From positions 1 to 5,789 of the forward strand of contig JAJFJX010000084.1 in the NCBI GenBank assembly GCA_021773655.1: a stretch of DNA of 5,789 bases, written 5' to 3'. This DNA comes from Panacagrimonas sp. Lineage in GTDB: Bacteria > Pseudomonadota > Gammaproteobacteria > Nevskiales > Nevskiaceae. Under the pieces are notes generated by a model. The model saw only the letters and a list, made by a program, of their open reading frames with translations, was not told the DNA's origin and did not search any database. Shown one piece after another: positions 1 through 4,547 of the stretch. Both the position numbers and the translations under genes were made by a program. The stretch's first letter is position 1. The number at the start of each line of letters is the position of its first letter.

Positions 1-420
1 ATTGCAGGCGTAGTAATGAATGTTCACCCGCTCACAGGCGTTGTAGGCGGCTTCCACCACGGCGTTGAACTGCTCCATGTTGATGTTCAGATCCGCGTGT
101 GCAGCGGCCATGCTGGCGCCCTGGTAGTTGTTGGGCCCGCCCAGCACCATGGTTTCGAGCTGCGTGTTGAGAAAGATCTGGCGCTCCGGATTGCCGAACT
201 CCTTGAACATCGGCGCGATGCGCTGATCGAGCAGAATGAAGTGGAACAGCGCCTTGGCCCATTCGTGCACGCCGGCTTCGCCGCCAAAATCTTCCAGCGC
301 GGTCGACGACAGTCCGAAGATGGGTTTGGTCTTCTCCTCGCCGGCGTGCGCGGGCAGCATCGCCGACAACGCGAGCAGCCCTCCGGCCAGCAGGGGCTTG
401 ATCGTTTGCTTGCATGTCAT
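1..420 (-). CDS. Exported group I truncated haemoglobin (3' end cut by window edge)
   Basis: 140 codons are visible from ATG at 420, with no stop before the edge. A good AAGGAGA ribosome site lies at 426-432. Residues 1-26 are a signal peptide (basic start, Leu-rich core, AHA cleavage site), so the mature protein should be periplasmic. Residues about 40-140 follow the group I (TrHbN-like) globin pattern: FGGEAG at 45-50, DQRIAPMF at 65-72, LGGPNNYQG at 93-101 and AAAHADL at 105-111. H108 fits the proximal haem ligand (F8) and F72 the CD1 Phe. The usual distal Tyr (B10) appears to be Phe59. By comparison with the family only a short C-terminal helix, perhaps 15 residues, is missing. The family binds O2/NO; some members dioxygenate NO. 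It lies 57 bp downstream of the DUF3034 gene on the same strand and is probably co-transcribed with it. The family call is firm; the physiological role is unknown. Confidence 0.9.
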   Translation of the reverse strand, partial: MTCKQTIKPLLAGGLLALSAMLPAHAGEEKTKPIFGLSSTALEDFGGEAGVHEWAKALFHFILLDQRIAPMFKEFGNPERQIFLNTQLETMVLGGPNNYQGASMAAAHADLNINMEQFNAVVEAAYNACERVNIHYYACN

Positions 421-477
421 GACAGTCTCCTTCATCAGATTTGCAGCGGAAAACAACGGGAGTGCAGGAACGTTCGA

Positions 478-1539
478 TCAGAACGTCAGGTGGGTGGACA
501 GATAGAAGCCGTGCTGATCAGGCGTCAGCGTGATGTCGCCGAGGATGGCGTAGGCCAGCACGAACGAAATTCTCTTGTTCGGTGCATAGGCGAAGAACAG
601 ATCCACCCAGTCGCTTTCCTTCTGGGTCAGGGTGTCTTCCAGTTGTTCCAGGTTGGTCAGGCCCAGGTTGTCCAGCACGTCCAGGGGCAGCGCCGCCAGG
701 ATTCCCTCAAGGTTGATCCCGTTGAGGTTGACGCCGACCTCGTCCAGCGCCTTGCCGTGCTGGGCGTACTCGATGCCGAACACGGTGTTCTTGGCCACCA
801 GCTGGGCGATGGACATCTCGAAGCGGAACTCGCGACCATCATCACGCGGCCCGCCGAAACCGGTCAGGCCGGTCTGGTTGGCACGGGTGTAACGGCCGGT
901 GAAATTGACCAGCGTGCTGAATGGAAAGAACACCTTGGTAGCGCTGACATAGGCCTCCCAGTCCTTGTGTTCTGCGGCCTGCAGGGTGCGCAGGAGGTCC
1001 TGGTTCTTGTTGTCCTTGTAGAAGCCGCCGATCGCCACCTGCGGAATCCAGCTATCCGAGGTGTAGACCGCATCGCCAAACAGCCGCAGCTTGGCGCCAA
1101 ACACGTCCATCTCGATGGTGGTGTTGAATGGCGCGATGCCGGTGTCGCCGGTCAGGGTGAGCAGGCTGGCGACCAGGCCTACGGTATCGAAGGTGCTGCC
1201 GGTGGGTAGCGTGCTGCGCGTGTAGGACAGCTCGAAGCGGTCGTAGAAGCCGAAAGTGGCACCGTAGGAATTGAGGCTGTAGTTCGGCAGATAAGCGAAG
1301 GTGTAGTGAAGACCGCCGTTGATGCCGTCACGCGTGCCGTAGCCGGAAATCGTCGCCCACGGGGTGATACCGCCACCGCCGGCACCATCGATGGTGACCA
1401 CGCCGCCGGTCAGCAGCACCTTGCCGTCGTTGTAGAAGCCGGCGTTCGCGGTGCCGCAGAACGCACCGGCAGCCATGATGGCCCCGGCACCGACTAGCTT
1501 CGCCATCGCGGATCGCAGCATTTCAGAATTGCGTTTCAT
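478..1539 (-). CDS. DUF3034-type outer-membrane beta-barrel protein
   Basis: A 353-residue protein. ATG at 1539 is preceded by AAGGAG at 1549-1554, 9 nt away, which fixes the start. Residues 1-33 are a signal peptide ending ANA, leaving mature GFYNDGK. The segment KVLLTGGV at 40-47 and the Gly-rich ITPWATISGYG at 58-68 match my recollection of the DUF3034 family. The rest alternates polar and hydrophobic residues in beta-strand style, with many aromatics, and the protein ends in Phe as outer-membrane barrels usually do. Residues about 268-308 differ: Leu-rich and probably helical (for example ILAALPLDVLDNL at 280-292), likely a loop or plug insert. Function is unknown; a porin or channel role is inference. 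It is the first gene of a two-gene unit with the exported globin, which suggests shared regulation. A sigma-54 promoter and terminated leader lie 100-250 bp upstream. The Cys at 28 is not in a convincing lipobox. Confidence 0.85.
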   Translation of the reverse strand: MKRNSEMLRSAMAKLVGAGAIMAAGAFCGTANAGFYNDGKVLLTGGVVTIDGAGGGGITPWATISGYGTRDGINGGLHYTFAYLPNYSLNSYGATFGFYDRFELSYTRSTLPTGSTFDTVGLVASLLTLTGDTGIAPFNTTIEMDVFGAKLRLFGDAVYTSDSWIPQVAIGGFYKDNKNQDLLRTLQAAEHKDWEAYVSATKVFFPFSTLVNFTGRYTRANQTGLTGFGGPRDDGREFRFEMSIAQLVAKNTVFGIEYAQHGKALDEVGVNLNGINLEGILAALPLDVLDNLGLTNLEQLEDTLTQKESDWVDLFFAYAPNKRISFVLAYAILGDITLTPDQHGFYLSTHLTF

Positions 1540-1643
1540 CGCCCCAAACTCCTTGGATTTGATCTATCGAAATGTTTGATTGAAGAAGCCGTTCATCCAC
1601 GCCCTGAGTGCCTGCCGACTCCGATGTCAGCCGCGGGAAAAAC

Positions 1644-1690
1644 AAAAAAAAATCCACGCGCCGGCTTGGGAAACAAGCCAATCGCGTGGA
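1644..1690 (-). terminator. Strong intrinsic terminator, minus strand
   Basis: Outer arms TCCACGCG (1653-1660) and CGCGTGGA (1683-1690) pair perfectly. Inner arms GGCTTG (1663-1668) and CAAGCC (1674-1679) pair around a 5-nt loop. Read on the minus strand the hairpin is followed at once by nine U (1652-1644), then G and more U. There is no T tract on the plus-strand side, so it acts on leftward transcription. It sits about 100 bp before the DUF3034 start, so it ends something made upstream of that gene. Confidence 0.9.
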
Positions 1691-1760
1691 CTTTGGTGTC
1701 CGGCTGATCCGGCAGCGCTGCTGGATCGGTGACCGCCGCAAGCTCTTATCGAGCCTGCGG
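1644..1760 (-). ncRNA. Candidate sigma-54-dependent small RNA (leftward), about 117 nt
   Basis: It is bounded by the sigma-54 promoter at 1785-1770 (predicted start 1760 or 1759) and the intrinsic terminator ending near 1644. The RNA would begin with a hairpin: CCGCAGGCUC (1760-1751) pairs with GAGCUUGCGG (1745-1736) around GAUAA, a 10-bp stem with one G-U pair. A second stem, GAUCC/GGAUC, encloses the self-complementary GCAGCGCUGC (about 1723-1703). The terminator stem and U tail follow. A 5' end that coincides with a stem base, a compact three-stem fold and a long U tail are typical of Hfq-type regulatory RNAs. I do not recognise a known family (not Qrr-like, no CrcZ-type CA-rich motifs). 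It could instead be a terminated leader of the DUF3034 gene. Confidence 0.6.
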
Positions 1761-1769
1761 GTCTGAGTC

Positions 1770-1785
1770 AGCAAATGCTGTGCCA
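1770..1785 (-). promoter_or_regulatory. Sigma-54 (-24/-12) promoter, leftward
   Basis: Read on the minus strand: TGGCAC (1785-1780), five bases, TTGCT (1774-1770). This matches the sigma-54 consensus TGGCAC-N5-TTGCW at every fixed position with the exact spacing, and a pyrimidine precedes the -24 element. Transcription would start at about 1760-1759, where the base of a strong 5' RNA hairpin begins. Such promoters need an AAA+ activator bound upstream, presumably in 1786-2048. Confidence 0.85.
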
Positions 1786-2048
1786 AGCAATCCGGAAGGG
1801 TTCGCGCAGTTCGCCGGCCTCTTTAATTCGCGTCTTCAATACAAGCGTGTCCGTGCGGCCCGCGCGCCTCGCCACAGCATCATCCGGACGCTCCTCGCCC
1901 GCGTCGCCAGGCCTGGAACCTGCACCGCGAAGGGTCCCGACGCCCCAACTCGGTGCCGCGAGTCCAGCTCCCGTGCACGCCCGGCTCGCATTGCGAACAC
2001 AAGGCCTCGTTGCCCCTGCGATCAACGGGGCAGTTTCCTGTCCGGGTC

Positions 2049-2064
2049 TGGCACGCCTGTTGCT
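2049..2064 (+). promoter_or_regulatory. Sigma-54 (-24/-12) promoter, rightward
   Basis: TGGCAC (2049-2054), five bases, TTGCT (2060-2064) match the sigma-54 consensus TGGCAC-N5-TTGCW at every fixed position; the base after TGGCAC is G, as in the extended consensus. The start should be near 2075. An inverted repeat TGCCCC/GGGGCA lies just upstream (2011-2032). It points away from the minus-strand sigma-54 promoter, so both may share activator sites. Confidence 0.85.
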
Positions 2065-2074
2065 GCCTGAGGCC

Positions 2075-2190
2075 GGCGCGACCTGAATGTCGCTGCACAC
2101 ATCGCGGGGAGCGACCGGCGCACTGAGGCTCCGTTCTGCTCCAGAGGACATCGACGTCCATCCGGCCTTCGGGCCGGGTGGATTTTTTTT
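2075..2190 (+). ncRNA. Candidate sigma-54-dependent small RNA (rightward), about 116 nt
   Basis: It runs from the predicted start of the sigma-54 promoter at 2049-2064 to the U tail of the terminator at 2157-2190. Visible folds are a 5' hairpin GCGAC/GUCGC (2078-2082 with 2089-2093, loop CUGAAU), a possible GAGC/GCUC stem in the middle, and the terminator stem. Two CUCC motifs (2129-2132 and 2139-2142) could pair with ribosome sites such as the AAGGAG of the nearby barrel and globin genes; this is speculation. The predicted length is almost the same as that of the leftward candidate. It could also be a terminated leader of the OmpA-cupredoxin gene, which starts 88 nt after the U tail. Confidence 0.6.
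2157..2190 (+). terminator. Strong intrinsic terminator with UUCG loop, plus strand
   Basis: An 11-bp stem (2157-2167 with 2172-2182, one U-G pair) is capped by the very stable UUCG tetraloop (2168-2171) and followed by eight T (2183-2190). The stem opens with TCCA and closes with TGGA next to the T run, as does the minus-strand terminator at 1644-1690. It lies 88 bp before the OmpA-like gene, so it must end an upstream rightward transcript. Confidence 0.93.
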
Positions 2191-2191
2191 G

Positions 2192-2274
2192 CCCGGGATG
2201 CGGCCCGGGACCTCGTCAGTTCAGTTCGGAAAAACCGGAAACACCGTTGCACCTCCTTGATCACGACAGAAGGG
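2192..2274 (+). promoter_or_regulatory. OmpA-cupredoxin gene leader: GC hairpin and anti-ribosome-site motif
   Basis: CCCGGG (2192-2197) and CCCGGG (2204-2209) form a 6-bp stem around ATGCGG directly after the upstream terminator. Further on, CACCTCCTT (2250-2258) resembles the 3' end of 16S rRNA. Its UCCUU (2254-2258) can pair with the AAGGG (2270-2274) of this gene's own weak ribosome site across an 11-nt loop. This could hold back translation. No clear -10/-35 promoter is seen in this leader. Confidence 0.35.
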
Positions 2275-2278
2275 AATC

Positions 2279-3715
2279 ATGAACACGACTCGAATTGGGA
2301 TGCATCCGGCAAGCCTGGCGCTGCTCGCGTGCGCGGCCCTGGCCGGCCCCGGCGCCTGGGCGCAAGAGGACAACCGGTTCTACATCGCGCCAATGGCCAC
2401 CTATGTGCTGTCCGATGATGCACGGGCCTCGGACGACGGCATCGGCGGCACCCTGGCCTTCGGTGCGCCGTTATCGGAAAGCGCGGAGATCGAACTTCGC
2501 GCCAGCTATGTGGAATACGACCTCGACAGCGGCGACAGTCTCGACATCACCGGCGGCGGCTTTGGCGTCAACCTGTTTTTCTCCGGCCCGGGTGGTCCGT
2601 ACCTGCACGGCGACGTGATGGGCGGGGACACCACACTGTTCAATCTGGGCCTGGGCTGGGATCTCGCCCTGGGCAAGCGCTTCGGTATCCGTGCCGAAGC
2701 GCTGTGGCATACCGAATCCAACACCGACGACAACGGCCAGGAGTTTCGCGAACCCCTGTTCAACCTCGGCGTGCGCATCCCCTTGGGCAGCCCGCCGCAG
2801 CCGCCGCCGGCGCCCCCACCAGTGCCAGCGCCGGTGACGGTCGCGCCTGCGCCACCGCCACCGCCGGTGTGCAGCGACGGCCTGGACAACGACGGCGACG
2901 GTCTGATCGACCACCCCGCGGACCAGGGCTGCGAATCGGCCGGTGACGGCGACGAGACCGACCCCCCGCCGCGGTGCGAGACGCCGGAGCCGGGCCAGCC
3001 GGTGAATCTGGACGGCTGCGCGGTGGGCGACACCATCGTGCTGCGAGGCGTGAATTTCGATTTCGACAAGTCGACCCTGACGGTCAACGCCAAGAGCCTG
3101 CTGGACGGGGTCGCGGCGGCGCTGACCAGGCGGTCGGACATCAAGGTCGAGATCGGCGGGCATACCGATGCCAAGGGTTCGGACTCCTACAACGCCGCCC
3201 TGTCGCGGCGCCGCGCCAGCTCGGTGCAGTCCTACCTGGTCGATCAGGGTATCGACGCGGCGCGCATGACCACCCGCGGGTACGGCGAGACCGTGCCGGT
3301 GGCCGACAACGACACCGACGAAGGCCGTGAGCTCAATCGTCGCGTCGAACTCAAGGTCACCGGGTCCGACGGCAGCGTCGCCGTGGCACCGCCGGTTCCG
3401 GGGTCCCCGGCGCCCACACCCGAGGCGGCCGGTGCAGCGCCGGCCCTGCCGCCGGCTGCAGCGGCCGGCGGCGGGGCCACCAGCGTCACCATCGAGAACT
3501 TCACCTTCGTCCCCGGGCAACTCACGGTGCCGGCGGGGACGACCGTGCTCTGGACCAACCAGGACGGCTCCAATCACCTGGTCAGCTTCTCTGACCAGAC
3601 CAGTGACCGCCTGCGCAAGGGCGGCAACTACAGCCGCTCCTTCGATGCACCGGGGATCTATCCCTACAACTGCAGCATCCATCCCGACATGACCGGCACG
3701 GTGACCGTGGAATGA
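2279..3715 (+). CDS. OmpA-family outer-membrane protein fused to a C-terminal blue-copper (cupredoxin) domain
   Basis: A 478-residue protein. The signal peptide ends AWA at 26-28. Residues 30-170 form a small OmpA-type beta-barrel. Residues 171-196 are a Pro-rich linker. Residues 198-233 hold a Cys-flanked acidic stretch (DNDGDGLID at 203-211, plus GDGDETD) like thrombospondin type 3 calcium motifs. Residues 250-360 are an OmpA C-terminal domain, with D297 and R312 at the spacing of the E. coli OmpA residues that hold peptidoglycan diaminopimelate. After an Ala/Pro linker (365-400), residues 401-478 are a plastocyanin/amicyanin-like domain with H433, C465, H468 and M471, the complete type 1 copper set in amicyanin spacing (C-x2-H-x2-M). 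The barrel sits in the outer membrane; the last two domains should be periplasmic and wall-anchored. OprF/OmpA proteins normally end after the OmpA domain, so the copper domain is an addition. Electron transfer or copper binding is inferred. The start is set by the signal peptide and GAAGGGA at 2269-2275. Confidence 0.92.
   Translation: MNTTRIGMHPASLALLACAALAGPGAWAQEDNRFYIAPMATYVLSDDARASDDGIGGTLAFGAPLSESAEIELRASYVEYDLDSGDSLDITGGGFGVNLFFSGPGGPYLHGDVMGGDTTLFNLGLGWDLALGKRFGIRAEALWHTESNTDDNGQEFREPLFNLGVRIPLGSPPQPPPAPPPVPAPVTVAPAPPPPPVCSDGLDNDGDGLIDHPADQGCESAGDGDETDPPPRCETPEPGQPVNLDGCAVGDTIVLRGVNFDFDKSTLTVNAKSLLDGVAAALTRRSDIKVEIGGHTDAKGSDSYNAALSRRRASSVQSYLVDQGIDAARMTTRGYGETVPVADNDTDEGRELNRRVELKVTGSDGSVAVAPPVPGSPAPTPEAAGAAPALPPAAAAGGGATSVTIENFTFVPGQLTVPAGTTVLWTNQDGSNHLVSFSDQTSDRLRKGGNYSRSFDAPGIYPYNCSIHPDMTGTVTVE
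3448..3472. repeat. 9-bp perfect inverted repeat inside the linker before the cupredoxin domain
   Basis: GCCGCCGGC (3448-3456) and GCCGGCGGC (3464-3472) are perfect complements around 7 nt. They encode part of the Pro/Ala/Gly linker just before the copper domain (about residues 390-398). The repeat could simply follow from GC-rich Ala codons, or mark a structured mRNA segment or the junction where the domain was joined. Confidence 0.55.
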
Positions 3716-3723
3716 ACACCGCA

Positions 3724-3765
3724 GGCACCTGACACCTGGCACCTGGAAACTGGCACCTGAGGTGC
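3724..3765. repeat. Three 14-bp tandem units sharing GGCACCTG
   Basis: GGCACCTG occurs at 3724-3731, 3738-3745 and 3752-3759, exactly 14 bp apart; the six bases between copies vary. It begins 9 bp after the OmpA-cupredoxin stop codon and ends just before a terminator-like hairpin. Too short to call a known repeat family. Confidence 0.7.
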
Positions 3766-3770
3766 TTCAC

Positions 3771-3803
3771 AGGCCCGTCCCCGGGGTGGGCGGGCCTTGT
3801 TTC
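3771..3803 (+). terminator. Probable terminator of the OmpA-cupredoxin gene
   Basis: AGGCCCG (3771-3777) pairs with CGGGCCT (3791-3797). The stem extends by CCC/GGG past one bulged T, around a 6-nt loop. The T tract after it is short and interrupted (TTGTTT), so efficiency is uncertain. It lies 55 bp after the stop codon. The rest of 3804-4022 shows no gene, only the inverted repeat and the ribosome site of the BON gene. Confidence 0.6.
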
Positions 3804-3924
3804 CGGCGCATCCTCGCACTCCACCGCGTCCCCGGCCCGAGCTCCCGAACGCTCGTGCCGTACCGGGGGGATGGCCCAGCGGCCGGCATCCCGGTTGGCG
3901 CCGACGGCGTAGACTGGATCGAGC

Positions 3925-3950
3925 AACAGGAACCAATGGCGCTTCCTGTT
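3925..3950. promoter_or_regulatory. Perfect 8-bp inverted repeat upstream of the BON gene
   Basis: AACAGGAA (3925-3932) and TTCCTGTT (3943-3950) are perfect complements separated by 10 bp, 72 bp before the BON start codon. The spacing suits a dimeric repressor or activator operator; as RNA it would be a leader hairpin with a 10-nt loop and no U tract, so not a terminator. I cannot name a matching regulator. Confidence 0.5.
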
Positions 3951-4022
3951 CAGTCCGGTCTATCCGGCCCTGGCGATGCTGCCGGACACGTCGAATAGAC
4001 GACCCAAACCGAGGAGCACCAC

Positions 4023-4331
4023 ATGAACATGAAACTGAATCCGATCATGCGCGCCAGCCTGTTCGCCGCCCCACTGCTGCTGCCCGGCACCGCCCTCGCC
4101 GCCAGCGATACCCTGTCCGGCGACGCGCTGATCACCGAACGCGTCAAGACCGCGCTGGCCGAAGACCGGCGCCTGCAGGTCAAGGCCCCCATCGAAGTCC
4201 ACACCCGCGACGGCGTGGTTTCGCTCAGCGGAGATGTGCGCACGCCGGCCATGGTCTACCGCGCCGTGGAAAAGACACGCCAGATCTATGGAGTCAGGGA
4301 CGTCGAAACGCACCATCTCGAAGCACGCTGA
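4023..4331 (+). CDS. Small periplasmic single-BON-domain protein (OsmY-like)
   Basis: A 102-residue protein. ATG at 4023 follows GAGGAG (4011-4016) with 6 nt between, which favours it over the in-frame ATGs at 4029 and 4047. Residues 1-26 are a signal peptide ending ALA. Residues about 33-98 are one BON domain: the helix ALITERVKTALAED, then the strand pattern IEVHTRDGVVSLSGDV (57-72), then AVEKTRQIYGVRDVETH. BON domains are thought to bind phospholipid or envelope surfaces; OsmY has two and is induced by osmotic or envelope stress. Here there is only one, as in many short proteobacterial homologues. It is flanked by its own upstream inverted repeat and downstream terminator, so it is probably monocistronic. 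Stress induction is inferred from the family. Confidence 0.88.
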   Translation: MNMKLNPIMRASLFAAPLLLPGTALAASDTLSGDALITERVKTALAEDRRLQVKAPIEVHTRDGVVSLSGDVRTPAMVYRAVEKTRQIYGVRDVETHHLEAR

Positions 4332-4394
4332 ACAGAGCCGGTGCGTCGCGCGGCCAATGCAGCCGCCGCCGCACACCGTGTCACCGCACTCAGG

Positions 4395-4426
4395 CCGCGT
4401 CGGGTCGCCCCGGCGCGGTTTTTTTT
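4395..4426 (+). terminator. Strong intrinsic terminator of the BON gene
   Basis: CCGCGTCGGG (4395-4404) pairs with CCCGGCGCGG (4409-4418), 10 bp with one T-G pair around a TCGC loop, followed by eight T (4419-4426). It lies 63 bp after the BON stop codon. Confidence 0.93.
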
Positions 4427-4473
4427 GCCTGCCACGCGGAGCGGACGGGCGGCATGGCGATTGCTTCTCCATA

Positions 4474-4502
4474 CAGGGGGTCAGCGACGACCCAGCACCC
4501 TG
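4474..4502. other. Imperfect hairpin upstream of the small membrane-protein gene
   Basis: CAGGG (4474-4478) pairs with CCCTG (4498-4502), and GGTC (4479-4482) with GACC (4489-4492), leaving a 5-nt bulge and a 6-nt loop. No T tract follows on either strand. It may be a leader structure of the small gene at 4548. Apart from this the gap 4427-4547 shows nothing I can assign. Confidence 0.3.
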
Positions 4503-4547
4503 CGGCCACTGCAGTCCGCCTGAAACGACTCACGGGCAGGTATCAGC

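Larger units (their letters stand above)
1540..2278. other. 739-bp intergenic region with divergent sigma-54/terminator module
   Basis: No reading frame here has family-like residue patterns, a signal peptide or a good ribosome site; the open frames look like GC-rich chance ORFs. The visible signals are the two divergent sigma-54 promoters, the two intrinsic terminators and the leaders of the flanking genes. The part between the promoters (1786-2048) should hold activator sites if these promoters are used. Candidates are an inverted repeat TGCCCC/GGGGCA at 2011-2016 and 2027-2032, a CCAGGCCTGG palindrome at 1907-1916, ACTCG/CGAGT at 1948-1952 and 1959-1963, and an AT-rich patch at about 1820-1845. 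I cannot assign any of these to a known activator or to IHF. I found no convincing sigma-70 promoter for either flanking gene. Confidence 0.6.

Noticed and set aside
16..1209. A 397-codon plus-strand open frame opposite the DUF3034 and globin genes
   Set aside because: It lies opposite two genes with clear family motifs, signal peptides and ribosome sites. It has no domain pattern of its own and is a by-product of GC-rich codon use.
1768..2161. Overlapping open frames of about 90-127 codons on both strands in the sigma-54 region
   Set aside because: No ribosome sites, no family-like or hydrophobic patterns, and they overlap the promoters. Chance ORFs in GC-rich DNA are the simpler reading.
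2221..2258. A perfect minus-strand ribosome site (AAGGAGGTG) followed by a GTG codon at 2244
   Set aside because: The frame stops after seven codons, so no useful protein results. The motif is more meaningful as an anti-ribosome-site element in the plus-strand leader.
1640..2278. Reading both sigma-54 transcripts as classical attenuators of the flanking genes
   Set aside because: I see no leader peptide and only a weak alternative pairing (GGCCGG at 2071-2076 with 2162-2167) that would lie at or before the predicted start. It is kept as an alternative, not the main call.
2471..3742. A 423-codon minus-strand open frame opposite the OmpA-cupredoxin gene
   Set aside because: Composition rich in Arg, Gly and Val with no recognisable motif; the plus-strand gene has complete domain signatures over the same span.
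3751..3766. A near sigma-54 match, TGGCAC-N5-GTGCT
   Set aside because: It has a mismatch in the -12 element, is made by the 14-bp repeat, and would start transcription inside the terminator-like hairpin.
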